A DNA stretch of 64,000 bases from CBDFLD01 sp965249005 (lineage in GTDB: Bacteria; Acidobacteriota; UBA6911), in the NCBI GenBank assembly GCA_965249005.1, contig CBDFLD010000014.1, positions 124,001 through 188,000 on the forward strand, given 5' to 3'. The translations under genes and the position numbers were made by a program. The first letter of the stretch is position 1. Every line of letters starts with the position of its first letter. The notes beneath the pieces were generated by a model. It worked only from the letters and a program-made list of their open reading frames with translations. It was not told where the DNA came from and did no database searches. Shown here one piece after another: positions 18,631 to 28,122 of the stretch.

Positions 18631-21465
18631 ATGGCCGTGGCGTGCAGAGGAAGTTCTGGTCACCTCCCTGACGCGGGTGTATTCTCAAAAGAAGAGTTGC
18701 GAACTCCTCCTCCCAATGAAAGTGATGTTGGTGTTTTGGCTATAAGATCCGCAAGATCCGCAAGATCAGCAAGATCGCCGAGATCACCGAGATTGGCAAG
18801 ATCAGCGTCGTCTGTTGTTGGGCTCCTGCTGATTCTCACCGTGCCCGGGGTTGCACCAGACGCTCGGGGTTCGGTCCGCTACGACGTCGTAGGCGCCCCG
18901 ACCGAGGTGATTCACACCGGGCGTTCTGAAGTCACAGGATCGGTCAATCTGATAGTCCGGGGATCGGGCAACGTCACGGGGACATCCACTGGTGGCTCCA
19001 CTCAAATCGGTCTCTTGTATTCCAATCCACCGATGGAGATAGACAACATCGAAGGGTCCGGAATCCGGCTCTCCTTCAGCGCCGGATTTGCTGCGGCTGC
19101 GCCCACCATCGTCGAGATCGGCAACATTGCAATTGGAGCTCACTGTGCCGGATTGCTGACCATCAACCTCCTTGCTGGTGCCGTGCCGGTAGATGGAGAC
19201 TTTATCCGTATCGAGGGCGTGCGCGGCAGAATCAGCCGCTCGGTCGCAATCGTGCCGGGTTCGGATCTCTTTGTCGACCTTCAATCGGTCAATGATCCAA
19301 CGGCCAACGGCTTCTTCCCGGATCGCGTTCGGGTGGTCAAATCATTCGACGGACTCAACGTCCACTTAACCTCGACTGCGACGCAGTTCAACATCCACAT
19401 TGAAGAGGGCTTTGCGAGAGCGTTCGTCGATCTGGACGCCAACAACGATGGATTCAACAGCAACGACCGGACCGACAGTGGCGGAAACCTTCTGGGATCA
19501 CCTACCGGCTCGACCCTCATCGTGGCGCGCATGGACGGGTTGCCGGACGGTGTATCGGGCGTCCTTTGGCCCGACGCCTCCTCTGTTTCGGAGACCGGGT
19601 CCGTGCTCATGCTGATGGAAAGCGACTTCCTGGGGGACCATGCAACGGCCACCTATAGCTTCGAGTCGAGCAATCAGGTGAGCGCCAGCGACCTCGCCGT
19701 GGAGAGTTTTGTCATTTCTCCGGGACTGACGTTCGGCGGCGGGCGTACGAACCTGGATGATCTGGTGGCTACGGCGACGTTGGGGCCCCAAGCAACCGAT
19801 GTGGCGGCCTGCACGCCACCATCGGGTACGCCGTCGCGGCCGCGTTTCCGAGAGGCGTTCGAGCTACTCATCACCAGGCTTTCTCCATCAACTATCGTCA
19901 AGGGGAGCTCGGAACTGACTCTGACGGTCCACGGTGCGGGTTTCGTCCCCACGTCGGCTGTTCGGTGGAAGGAGCAGTCACGATCCACCACGTTCTCGAG
20001 TTTCTCGAAGCTCAGCGCCACGATCTTGGAAAGCGACGTGGAGAAAGCCGGCGTCGCACCGATAACGGTTCGCAACGACGTTTTCGGAGGCTCGACGTCC
20101 AATGAGTTGATCTTCACCATCGGCGATCCGGCTCTGACCCTCTTCTTCCCTCAGATCGTGTCAACAGAAGCAAGCGAGACTGCGCTGGATTTGAGCGAGT
20201 TTACCGCTTTCGGCCTGGCGAATCTGAGTGGCGGGATCGCCAACCTGACACTGATGGCCCGGGATGCCAAGGGAATGCAGATCGCCGGCGAACAGATCAC
20301 GAACCCGGCGTTCTTGAGTCTTGCGGCCGGTGAGCAGGCCCCTCTGATCGACAACCAGATTTTCGGATCCGGGTTCTCGAAGCAAAACTCCGTTGGGTGG
20401 GTCCGGTTGGAGAGTAACAACGATCAGGTGGTTGGTTTCTTTCTTTCCTTCAATGCCAGCTTGGAGTCGCTGGACGGAGCCGACGTCTCCCCGGACACTC
20501 TGACGTCCTTTGTGCTACCGGAAATACACAATGGATTCACTCGTATTCATGTGGCCAATCCGAACGATATTCCGGCGAAGGTTTCCTTGAACCTGCTCAG
20601 AGCAGATGGTGCGCCTCGAGTCACGGCGGTCGATCGCGTTATCGATCCCGACGGGGTCCTCATCGGGTCGATCGAGGAGTTCTTCCCGGGCACGGCCACG
20701 TTGGAGAGCGACTATCTGAGAGCAACCGCGGACGTCGGTGTCGTGCCGATCGAGTACTTCGGGGAAGCGCACGGTGACCCCGCGGCCCTCAACGGACAAA
20801 ACGCTCTGGTTGGGGCCACGACCGTATACTCGCCACAGTACGCCGTGGGTGGAGCATGGCAATCGGTCGTGACGGTAATCAACCTGAGCCCACTGGGCGG
20901 AACCGTGATGCTCAAGTTTATTTCCAACGACGGCATCCAGATCGGCGATGCTCAGACCCGTATACTCGCACCGAGAGGGAAGCTTCACGTCACGGAGCAG
21001 GATTTCTTTGTGCCGGCGGAAGAGACACTGAGGGAAGGATATCTCACGATTACCAGCCAGGGGATCCAACTGGCCGGGAATGTCGTTTTTGGGGCACGCA
21101 GAGGAGAATCATTTTCAGCGGCATTGCCGCTGGTGTCCACCTTGAGGAGCCGAATCGTATTCAGTCAGGTTGCTTCGGATGATACGTACTATACGGGAAT
21201 TGCGATTCTCAACCCAAACGATGACAACGCAAGCGCCGTCATCCAGGTTTTCGACAGAAACGGCGTAGTCCTTGGGTCGAAGATCGTCGTGATTCCGTCC
21301 AAGCGTCGCGTTTCCCTCCTTTTGATCGAGATCTTCCCGGAATTGGCTGGAATGCAGCTTCGTTCCGGCTACGTCAAGATGACCGTCAACCGCAATGTTG
21401 CCAGCTTTGCTCTATTTGGGAGTGATGGAGTGCTGTCGGCCATCCCCGCACAGGCGCTTCCGTAG
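18631..21465 (+). CDS. Large secreted protein with TIG-like domain and repeated beta-rich modules
   Basis: A 944-residue exported protein of unknown function. The N-terminus is odd: an Arg-Ser-Ala repeat encoded by 9-bp tandem repeats comes just before a hydrophobic signal core (SSVVGLLLILTVPGVAP), so the true start may be the TTG at 18736 rather than the ATG at 18631. Near residue 415-490 there is an IPT/TIG-like stretch (LSPSTIVKGSSELTLTVHGAGFVP). The C-terminal half has about four copies of a module with the pattern FPQI...T.I...NP....A.V.L...DG......I.P.G.....I..FFP...GY......V....FG. The same module occurs in the product of 24543. Likely a surface or extracellular protein. Confidence 0.75.
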   Translation: MAVACRGSSGHLPDAGVFSKEELRTPPPNESDVGVLAIRSARSARSARSPRSPRLARSASSVVGLLLILTVPGVAPDARGSVRYDVVGAPTEVIHTGRSEVTGSVNLIVRGSGNVTGTSTGGSTQIGLLYSNPPMEIDNIEGSGIRLSFSAGFAAAAPTIVEIGNIAIGAHCAGLLTINLLAGAVPVDGDFIRIEGVRGRISRSVAIVPGSDLFVDLQSVNDPTANGFFPDRVRVVKSFDGLNVHLTSTATQFNIHIEEGFARAFVDLDANNDGFNSNDRTDSGGNLLGSPTGSTLIVARMDGLPDGVSGVLWPDASSVSETGSVLMLMESDFLGDHATATYSFESSNQVSASDLAVESFVISPGLTFGGGRTNLDDLVATATLGPQATDVAACTPPSGTPSRPRFREAFELLITRLSPSTIVKGSSELTLTVHGAGFVPTSAVRWKEQSRSTTFSSFSKLSATILESDVEKAGVAPITVRNDVFGGSTSNELIFTIGDPALTLFFPQIVSTEASETALDLSEFTAFGLANLSGGIANLTLMARDAKGMQIAGEQITNPAFLSLAAGEQAPLIDNQIFGSGFSKQNSVGWVRLESNNDQVVGFFLSFNASLESLDGADVSPDTLTSFVLPEIHNGFTRIHVANPNDIPAKVSLNLLRADGAPRVTAVDRVIDPDGVLIGSIEEFFPGTATLESDYLRATADVGVVPIEYFGEAHGDPAALNGQNALVGATTVYSPQYAVGGAWQSVVTVINLSPLGGTVMLKFISNDGIQIGDAQTRILAPRGKLHVTEQDFFVPAEETLREGYLTITSQGIQLAGNVVFGARRGESFSAALPLVSTLRSRIVFSQVASDDTYYTGIAILNPNDDNASAVIQVFDRNGVVLGSKIVVIPSKRRVSLLLIEIFPELAGMQLRSGYVKMTVNRNVASFALFGSDGVLSAIPAQALP
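18744..18806. repeat. 9-bp tandem repeat inside the signal-peptide region
   Basis: Seven units of nine bases (AAGATCCGC twice, then AAGATCAGC, AAGATCGCC, GAGATCACC, GAGATTGGC, AAGATCAGC). The unit length keeps the reading frame and encodes Arg-Ser-Ala/Pro triplets directly before the hydrophobic core of the signal peptide of the 944-residue protein. Confidence 0.85.
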
Positions 21466-21501
21466 ACTGCCCACTCCGTGGGCCGTGGGGGCGATAACTC
21501 T

Positions 21502-22371
21502 TTAACTATCGCGCTGACCGCTTTCCGCTTCCATTTTTTTACATGTAAGAGCAAGCCATTCGTCCCGATGGAGTCTGGCTGTGACCTTCGCGCGCCACGA
21601 CTGAAAACCTGCGAGAACCTCGTCTTCATCCTCGCGAGTGATACCGGAGATGAGTAGCACACCGCTAGCGATGAGATAATCTCCGAGCCGCGAGGCAAGT
21701 GGAAGCAGGCTGTTTCGGTCCAGGTTTGCGGCAATCAAATCGAATCTCCCGGAGCCGGCCTCCGCCAGCGAGCCATGAGCAAGCTCCAGCTCGGATCCAA
21801 ATCCGTTGACTCGCGCGTAGTCCGCGGCGCAATCAATGGCGACCGGGTCCGTGTCGGTCCCCAGTGCGGAGCGTGCGCCGAGGCGAAGCGCAACCATGGC
21901 CAGAATCCCGCTTCCAGTTCCGAGGTCGAGGACGCTCTCATCGCCTCGAACGGTGTCTTCGAGAAGCTCGATCATCATCTGGGTTGTGGCATGGTATCCA
22001 GTGCCGAAGGCACGTCTGGGATCGATCACGAGCTCGATTCGATCACTGGGAGGAACCGGGTTCCAGCTCTGGCGAATCAGAACACGATTTCCGATCCGGA
22101 TCGGGTGCAGCGACTCCGTCCAGGGGAGATTCCAGTCCTGATCCTCGATTCTCTTGACCGAGAGGCTCGGCTCGGCAACGCTTTCAAAAGAAGCTTCTAG
22201 TAGCCGTTCGAGGTCTCGTGCCGAGTTGGGGCTCCAGGATGCCTCCGGCCAATAAAGCCGCAAGATCCCCTCGCTTTCCCAGGCTCCGAGCATCTCCCGA
22301 TCATCGAGCATGCCGACGAACTCTTCCGATCTCTCCGGTGCCCGGATGCTGACTTCGATGAAGGCTCTCAT
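21502..22371 (-). CDS. prmA: Ribosomal protein L11 methyltransferase
   Basis: SAM-dependent methyltransferase that trimethylates ribosomal protein L11. From the ATG at 22371 (MRAFIEVSI...) the product has 289 residues, the normal length; the longer frame starting at 22554 adds 61 residues unlike the family. The SAM-binding motif is DLGTGSGILAMVALRLGA, followed by GTDTDPVAIDCAADYARVN and the catalytic-site block DLIAANLDRNSLLPLA. The RAFGTGYHATTQMMIELLED motif before the SAM site is diagnostic of PrmA. Confidence 0.9.
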   Translation of the reverse strand: MRAFIEVSIRAPERSEEFVGMLDDREMLGAWESEGILRLYWPEASWSPNSARDLERLLEASFESVAEPSLSVKRIEDQDWNLPWTESLHPIRIGNRVLIRQSWNPVPPSDRIELVIDPRRAFGTGYHATTQMMIELLEDTVRGDESVLDLGTGSGILAMVALRLGARSALGTDTDPVAIDCAADYARVNGFGSELELAHGSLAEAGSGRFDLIAANLDRNSLLPLASRLGDYLIASGVLLISGITREDEDEVLAGFQSWRAKVTARLHRDEWLALTCKKMEAESGQRDS

Positions 22372-22666
22372 TACTCGGACGGATGTTATGCGATCAGTCC
22401 TGAGACTTCCATGGGATTGATCCCCAGAAATCGAAAGCCCCCGGCGTGGATTGTGCGAAAGCTTGGGCATCGAGAAACGGTAGCCACGAGACTGTTCGTT
22501 CACCGTGTAAAGGGCTTTTCGGAGCTTGCAACACTTACATCGTCCTTGAACCAATCACCATTCGAGAAGTGAAAGCTTTGGCTTCGAGCATCTGCCGTAC
22601 TTGTGACCGATGCACATTTAATCGGCGGGGTTGTCAGGGATAATGGGACGCATCGTTGCCGTAATT

Positions 22667-22673
22667 AAAGGAG
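22667..22673 (+). promoter_or_regulatory. Stranded Shine-Dalgarno of the gene at 24543
   Basis: AAAGGAG lies 12 bases before the left end of IS1380 copy B. If the IS and one copy of its ACTAGA duplication are removed, this site sits 11 bases before the ATG now at 24543. The insertion has therefore moved it about 1.9 kb away from the start codon it served. Confidence 0.7.
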
Positions 22674-22685
22674 ACAAGGACTAGA

Positions 22686-24537
22686 CCTTAGTCCAGCGTG
22701 ATTTTTTGCATGAGGAGGAAGAAAAGCCCTGGAACGTGCGCCGTTACGGGATAAAATGCGTTTGATATATTTACAAGACATCCCGAAAGGAGCACATTCC
22801 AGGTGAATAAAAGAAACCACAGAATCCTCCTCCGAGACAAGCAAAATCTTACACGCCGGTTGGAAAGAAATCAGTTTGAGGACCGGTCCGATCCTATGTT
22901 CAAGGACTCCAACACCTACTACGAGATCGCCGAGAGAACGCGCGCCATCGGATCTGGTGGTATCGGAGCCATTCACAAGCTCGTGTGTAAGCTTGGATTG
23001 GACAAAGATATCAACAGAAACATCGTTTTGCTCAAGTACCACTTTCCTTACTGGGAATCCGATCATGTACTGAACATCGCATACAACGTCTTGTCGGGTG
23101 GAACCTGTCTCGAAGATATCGAGCGGTTGCGCCAGGATGAGACCTACATGAACGGACTGGGAGCCGAGAGGATTCCGGATCCCACGACGGCTGGAGATTT
23201 CCTCCGTCGTTTCGATGAGGATTGGATCTTCGGACTTCAGGAAACCATCAATGAAACCCGAACCAAGGTGTGGAAGTTGCAGGATGCTTCCTTCCGGAAG
23301 GAGGCCATCATCGACGTGGACGGGACCGTCGCCGGAACCTTGGGGGAATGCAAGGAAGGAATGGACATTGCCTACAACGGGATCTGGGGTTACGCACCGT
23401 TGATCGTGACCTTGGCCAATACGAATGAGGTCCTCTATCTGATGAATCGGCCGGGCAACCGTCCCTCTTCCGACGGAGCGGCCGAGTGGATGGACCGGGC
23501 AATCGATCTGGTGTCGTCGGTGTTTACGAAGGTCTGGCTTCGGGGCGACACGGATTTCTCGCTGACGAGAAACTTCGATCGCTGGGACGAGCGGGTTGGT
23601 TTTGTCTTTGGTTATGACGCCAAGCCGAACCTGGTCGGGATGGCCGATGCCCTGCCGGAGAGACAATGGAAACCGCTCGAGCGGCCTCCTCGTTATGAGG
23701 TCAAGAGCGAAGAACGGCGCCGTCCGGAAAACGTCAAAGAACAAGTAATCAAGGAGAGAGAATTCAAGAACATCCGCCTGCAGAGCGAGCAGGTCGCCGA
23801 GTTTGACTATCGTCCCGGACACTGTAAGAAAACCTATCGCATGGTTGTGGTTCGGAAGAACCTCACGATCGAAAAGGGGGAGCACCGGCTGTTTGATGAG
23901 GTCCGGTACTTCTTCTACATCACCAACGATCGGGAGATGACGATGGGAGAAGTGGTCCTTTTTGCCAACGATCGCTGCAACCAGGAAAACGTCATCGGTC
24001 AGCTCAAGAGTGGAGTGAACGCCTTGAGGATGCCTTCGGACAGTCTGGTATCGAACTGGGCCTACATGGTCATCGCATCGCTGGCGTGGAATCTGAAGGC
24101 CTGGTATGGCCTGGTGACGCAGGCGCCGACAGTACGTCGTGATATCTTGAGGATGGAGTTCAAACGCTTCCTGGTGAACTTTGTGCAAATACCCTGTCAG
24201 ATTGTAAGAACCGGTCGTCGCCTCGTTTACAGGATATTGGCCTATAGCAAGCATCTCGAAACCTTTTTGGCGACGTTCGACTATATCAGGCAACTCAGGT
24301 TTACTTGAAGGCGCCTCGCCGGCGGGTGAGCCCGTACCCCCGGCGGAGCAAGAGTGGCGGGCGAAAGGAAGGGCATAACAGAGACAAACAAGATCAAGTG
24401 ATCCAGACAACCAATGGAAGGTTTGTCTCTTGTGTTTCTCTTTGCTTTCCCTGTTACGCACAAGGAGCTGAAATCCACGAGATATTCGGAAAAGGCAAAC
24501 GATTTTCCGAGCGAGCTCATACCTCGCTTATTTTGGG
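22686..24537 (+). mobile_element. IS1380-family insertion sequence, copy B
   Basis: Second 1852-bp copy of the element at 5614-7465, with the same ends and one transposase gene. A 6-bp direct repeat ACTAGA flanks it (22680-22685 and 24538-24543). Both copies therefore entered sites containing CTAGA. The right target duplicate contains the first base of the start codon of the next gene. Confidence 0.93.
22803..24308 (+). CDS. IS1380-family DDE transposase (copy B)
   Basis: The predicted 501-residue product is identical to the copy A transposase, with the same GTG start and AAAGGAG ribosome site. The catalytic segments IDVDGTV, LRGDTDFS and CNQENVIGQLK are intact. Outward transcription from this gene runs toward 24543 and could supply the only remaining transcript for that gene. 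Confidence 0.95.
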   Translation: MNKRNHRILLRDKQNLTRRLERNQFEDRSDPMFKDSNTYYEIAERTRAIGSGGIGAIHKLVCKLGLDKDINRNIVLLKYHFPYWESDHVLNIAYNVLSGGTCLEDIERLRQDETYMNGLGAERIPDPTTAGDFLRRFDEDWIFGLQETINETRTKVWKLQDASFRKEAIIDVDGTVAGTLGECKEGMDIAYNGIWGYAPLIVTLANTNEVLYLMNRPGNRPSSDGAAEWMDRAIDLVSSVFTKVWLRGDTDFSLTRNFDRWDERVGFVFGYDAKPNLVGMADALPERQWKPLERPPRYEVKSEERRRPENVKEQVIKEREFKNIRLQSEQVAEFDYRPGHCKKTYRMVVVRKNLTIEKGEHRLFDEVRYFFYITNDREMTMGEVVLFANDRCNQENVIGQLKSGVNALRMPSDSLVSNWAYMVIASLAWNLKAWYGLVTQAPTVRRDILRMEFKRFLVNFVQIPCQIVRTGRRLVYRILAYSKHLETFLATFDYIRQLRFT

Positions 24538-24542
24538 ACTAG

Positions 24543-25748
24543 ATGAACAGAATATGCCGTTTCGCAGTAGCCGCCTTGATGCTCGGATTGCTTTTCGGTT
24601 CGAGCGCTGCCTTGGGTCGAGGCGAAAAGATCATCCCGCAGCTGGCCGACGGGGCCGGTGCCATCAGGACCAAGATTGACATCAACAACCTGAGCTCGAA
24701 CGTGAGCATCAGCAAAGTAAAGATATTCTTCTTCCTTCAGGACGGAACCCCGTGGATGGTAACAACGAACCTCGGGACCTTCACCGAGCTGCGACTCGAT
24801 ATCGGTCGGAATCAGACCGTGCGGATCGAAACACTGGCGCAATCTGCGCTGGTGACGGCCGGATACGCGGTCATTCGAAACACGGAAGACAATGCCACCA
24901 ACACGCACGATTTCCAGATTGCCGTGTCGGTTTTCTATGAAATCCTCAATGGCGCGAACGTGGTGGATGCGATCAGCGTACCGGTGGAAGCTCCGACCAG
25001 GCGCTGGGTTTTTCCGGTCGAGATCAACAACATCGCGGGCCTCTACACGGGCTTCGCAATCGTGAATATTTCGGATGAGCCGAACCCGGTCAATTTTCAG
25101 CTCTGGACGGCCTTTCCGACTTCCGTTGCGGATGCCTCCGACGGTGGAAGCATCGACTTTACTTTGAATCCGAATGAGCAGCAGGCGCGGTTTCTCAACC
25201 AGCAACAGCTGTTCCCAGAGATAGACGATTTTCGCGGAGTCTTGGTTGGAACAGCGGAAAAGCCCGTCGCGGTTTTGGGTTTGCTGCAGACGTCGACTCC
25301 CAGCGGCATTCAGTATTCCACACTGGCCGCGCGCCCCACGGATGCGCTGCATTCGGAGTCTACTCTCTATTTGCCTCAAGCAGCGTCGCTGGATGCCGAC
25401 GTCCCTCTTGTGCCCTACGTGACGCTGGACAACAATGGTTCCCATGACCTGCTCTTTGACGTGGTAAGTGCCAACGTCCGAAACTTCATTGCGCAAAACG
25501 GTGCCACGTTTTCCGTTTTGGGCATCAAGACGTTGACGGAGCTGAACAATCTGACGGTGGAAGATCTGAAGAACCTGCCGTACAGTCCGGCGTCGATCGG
25601 TATGAGCGATTTCTCGGGCAATCTGGTGGCTGGCTTCACCATTGCGATCTGCACCTCTCAAGGCAGATTCGCCAAGATTCGAATCGCGAAGGTTGTCACC
25701 GAGGGTCCCGTGAGGGACGTCGTATTGCAGCTCTACGTCTACCGGTAG
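24543..25748 (+). CDS. Secreted beta-module protein, start region disrupted by IS1380
   Basis: 401 residues with a signal peptide (FAVAALMLGLLFGSSAALGRG) and a body made of the same kind of beta-rich module as in the protein at 18631. An example is YTGFAIVNIS...NPNEQQARFLNQQQLFPE...FRGVLVGTAEKPVAVLGLLQT. Function unknown; probably extracellular or surface-bound. The reading frame is complete, but IS1380 copy B lies directly against the start codon: the ATG uses the last base of the target duplication and the natural ribosome site is stranded at 22667. No good ribosome site remains upstream (TTTTGGGACTAG), so expression is probably weak or dependent on the IS. Confidence 0.82.
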   Translation: MNRICRFAVAALMLGLLFGSSAALGRGEKIIPQLADGAGAIRTKIDINNLSSNVSISKVKIFFFLQDGTPWMVTTNLGTFTELRLDIGRNQTVRIETLAQSALVTAGYAVIRNTEDNATNTHDFQIAVSVFYEILNGANVVDAISVPVEAPTRRWVFPVEINNIAGLYTGFAIVNISDEPNPVNFQLWTAFPTSVADASDGGSIDFTLNPNEQQARFLNQQQLFPEIDDFRGVLVGTAEKPVAVLGLLQTSTPSGIQYSTLAARPTDALHSESTLYLPQAASLDADVPLVPYVTLDNNGSHDLLFDVVSANVRNFIAQNGATFSVLGIKTLTELNNLTVEDLKNLPYSPASIGMSDFSGNLVAGFTIAICTSQGRFAKIRIAKVVTEGPVRDVVLQLYVYR

Positions 25749-25809
25749 TTCCCCGCAGGGCTGTCGCGCTAGAACGACCCTTCGGCCGTCCGGGTATGCC
25801 CATCACCGA

Positions 25810-25887
25810 GAGACGCCCTTCGGGGGTACCCCGCAACCGGGCGTCTCCGCGGTTCCGCCCGGCGTAAAGCCCATCCCGGCGTAAAGC
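25810..25887. repeat. Inverted repeat plus short tandem repeat
   Basis: GAGACGCCC (25810-25818) pairs with GGGCGTCTC (25839-25847), and a second palindrome GGGGTACCCC lies inside the loop. Immediately after, CCCGGCGTAAAGC occurs twice (25858-25870 and 25875-25887). There is no T tract, so this is not an obvious terminator for the preceding gene, though it could stop transcription or be a dispersed intergenic repeat. Confidence 0.5.
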
Positions 25888-25930
25888 GATATTTTGTTGT
25901 CTCTCCCTGTGTGCCGTGGAAGAATTGACC

Positions 25931-26329
25931 ATGGCCTCTTTGGAAACGACATCCTTCAAGGCCGCCAACTTGTTCATGGCGGGGTTGTTCGCAATCTCCG
26001 CCGTCATCCAAAGCAATGACCCAGATCCAATCCAGTGGATAGCGATCTATGGATTGGCCGCAGCGATCTGTCTTCTGCGGGGCCGAGTTTCTCGGAAGAT
26101 CCTGCGACGCTTGGCATGGGTATGCGTCGCAATCGTCGTCGCGTGGATTGCGTTGTTGCTGCCGGATGCGATATCGGTCATGCAGATGTCGGACTTGTTA
26201 CAACCCATGAACCCCGACCGGCCGGAAATCGAGGTAGGACGTGAGGTCGGCGGTCTCGCCATCGTACTGGTCTGGATGATCGTGATAGCCCTTCGCGCAC
26301 GCCCCAAAAAGCCGGTAGGGGGGCGCTGA
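25931..26329 (+). CDS. TMEM220-like small membrane protein
   Basis: About 132 residues with four predicted membrane segments. The pattern QSNDPDPIQWIAIYGLAA after the first helix and the late EVGREVGGLAIVLVWMIVIAL match the transmembrane family 220 found in bacteria and animals, whose function is unknown. The ATG at 25931 is preferred, but an in-frame GTG at 25916 is possible; neither has a strong ribosome site. Confidence 0.75.
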   Translation: MASLETTSFKAANLFMAGLFAISAVIQSNDPDPIQWIAIYGLAAAICLLRGRVSRKILRRLAWVCVAIVVAWIALLLPDAISVMQMSDLLQPMNPDRPEIEVGREVGGLAIVLVWMIVIALRARPKKPVGGR

Positions 26330-26364
26330 CTGTCCACGATTTTGCACCTTTGGAGAAGTACGCC

Positions 26365-27489
26365 ATGAAGACTCGGAGTACTCTCGCTTCTCGATTCGGG
26401 CGCTGCCTGACGTGGGCGATGTGTTGGCTTCCTTGCGTCGGATCGGGGTGGGCCCAGGGCGTGATGGACACCGTTGCCGGAAGCGGCGGGCACGAGCTTG
26501 GCGCCTCGTCGGGCTCCGCCAGGGAAATCAGTATTTCCCAGCCGTTTGGCGTGGAGTTCGGACCCGACGGTAGCCTCTATATATGCGAGGTGGGAAATCA
26601 TCGTCTCCTGCGCTTCGATCCGCGCTCGCACATGATTGAAGCAATCGCCGGAACGGGAGTGAAAGGTCTTCCCGTCGATGGAGCTCGCGCCACAGCCGCG
26701 CCACTGAGCCAGCCCTATGAGGTGCGGTTCGACGACGAGGGGACTCTCTTTTTCGTGGACATGCGCAACGCGTTGGTGTGCGCGATCGAGGCGGGCACGC
26801 AAACTCTGAAGATCGTCGCCGGCACGGGCAAGCAGGGGTTTTCCGGCGACGGAGGAGCAGCGACTGAGGCCGAGCTAGACAGTCCGCACAGTATCGCGCT
26901 CGATGGTCGCGGAGGGCTCTATGTGGCCGACATTGGAAACCATCGAATTCGTCGGATTGATCTCGAAAGCGGCAGGATCGAGACCGTGGCGGGGAATGGC
27001 GGACTGGAGCTTCCCCGGGACGGCACCGTTGCAACCGGACGGCCGATGCTCGGACCGCGCGCCCTCTTTGTCGTAGGAGATCGCATGTGGATCGCGCTGC
27101 GGGAAGGACATAGCGTCTGGAGCATGAACCTCGACTCTCGCCGGTTGACCCACGTCGCCGGAGCCGGGAAGAAGGGATACCAGGACGGTATCGGACGCAA
27201 TGCCCTGTTCAGCGGTCCCAAAGGCATCGTAGCGGTCCCCGACGGACCCGTGTACGTCGTCGATACCGAGAATCAGGCGATTCGCCGCATAGAACCGGCC
27301 ACCGGTGAAGTGACCACGGTTGCCGGCGGTGGGCCGCTGGCCAGGGGATACGGCGGTGACGGAGGGGCGGCGTTGAAAGCCAAGCTGGACCGTCCCCACG
27401 GGATTGCCGTCGACGCCCGAGGGACTTTGTTTATCGGGGACACCAACAATCATCGCGTGCGACGAGTCACGCGCGCTCGCCGACCGTAG
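26365..27489 (+). CDS. Secreted NHL-repeat beta-propeller protein
   Basis: A 374-residue exported protein that starts at the ATG at 26365, seven bases after GGAGAAG. A signal peptide ends near GSGWAQG. The body is a six-bladed NHL propeller with repeats such as LSQPYEVRFDDEGTLFFVDMRN, LDSPHSIALDGRGGLYVADIGNHRIRRI and LDRPHGIAVDARGTLFIGDTNNHRVRRV, separated by IETVAGNGG-type loops with glycine-rich turns. Such propellers bind proteins or ligands; the target is unknown. Confidence 0.85.
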   Translation: MKTRSTLASRFGRCLTWAMCWLPCVGSGWAQGVMDTVAGSGGHELGASSGSAREISISQPFGVEFGPDGSLYICEVGNHRLLRFDPRSHMIEAIAGTGVKGLPVDGARATAAPLSQPYEVRFDDEGTLFFVDMRNALVCAIEAGTQTLKIVAGTGKQGFSGDGGAATEAELDSPHSIALDGRGGLYVADIGNHRIRRIDLESGRIETVAGNGGLELPRDGTVATGRPMLGPRALFVVGDRMWIALREGHSVWSMNLDSRRLTHVAGAGKKGYQDGIGRNALFSGPKGIVAVPDGPVYVVDTENQAIRRIEPATGEVTTVAGGGPLARGYGGDGGAALKAKLDRPHGIAVDARGTLFIGDTNNHRVRRVTRARRP

Positions 27490-27546
27490 CAATCGAAACC
27501 GGCCGTGCGCGACCGGACAAGATAAGCTATCGGGGTAGCTGCCAGA

Positions 27547-28122
27547 CTAGCTTTTGCTTGATCCAGGAAGGGAACAGAAAGTATTGCGGAAGCGGTAGAG
27601 CGTGATCTCGGTTTCGACGGGCGCAATGGCTAGATAGTCTTCTTCCTCTACTTTGGCAACGATGAACCAGGGGCCGTCCTCGGCCAGGCTACGCAAGAAA
27701 GCAGACTCGAGCTCGTGCTCTTTCCGAACCGTTGCCGCTTGTGCAATCCCGCAGGCGCGCGCCACCTTTTCCAAATCGGTACCGAAGGCCGTGTGACTCA
27801 CCTGGTGGCCGGTTTGCGCCCACTGCTCGTTGTCCCATACGATCACGATGAGGTTGCCGGGCTTCTCCCGGCCGATCGTGGCGATGGTGCCCATGTTCAT
27901 CAACAGAGATCCGTCCCCGTCGAGCGAGATGATCTGCTCATCAGTCGAGAGAGCCATTCCGAGGGCGATCGAAGAGCATAGTCCCATCGCTCCGTAGGTG
28001 TAGAAATTACGGTCCCGGTGCCCGGCATGCCGCAGCTCGTCGGACGTGGGACCGAGATTTCCCACGATTGCTCGGTCTCCTGCGTGGCGGAGAAGCATCC
28101 GGGTAGCGGAAAGTCTATGCAA
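27547..28122 (-). CDS. ThDP-dependent decarboxylase, C-terminal (beta) subunit, sulfopyruvate/phosphonopyruvate decarboxylase-like
   Basis: 191 residues equal to the ThDP-binding half of a split alpha-keto-acid decarboxylase (ComE type). The cofactor motif is IISLDGDGSLLMNMGTIATI followed by IVWDNEQWAQTG. GNLGPTSDELRHAGHRDRNFYTYGAMGLCSSIALGMA matches the beta subunit of sulfopyruvate and phosphonopyruvate decarboxylases. It overlaps the alpha subunit gene by 8 bp, so the two are translated together. In the coenzyme M pathway this enzyme makes sulfoacetaldehyde; no other coenzyme M or phosphonate genes are nearby, so the keto-acid substrate stays open. Confidence 0.85.
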   Translation of the reverse strand: MHRLSATRMLLRHAGDRAIVGNLGPTSDELRHAGHRDRNFYTYGAMGLCSSIALGMALSTDEQIISLDGDGSLLMNMGTIATIGREKPGNLIVIVWDNEQWAQTGHQVSHTAFGTDLEKVARACGIAQAATVRKEHELESAFLRSLAEDGPWFIVAKVEEEDYLAIAPVETEITLYRFRNTFCSLPGSSKS

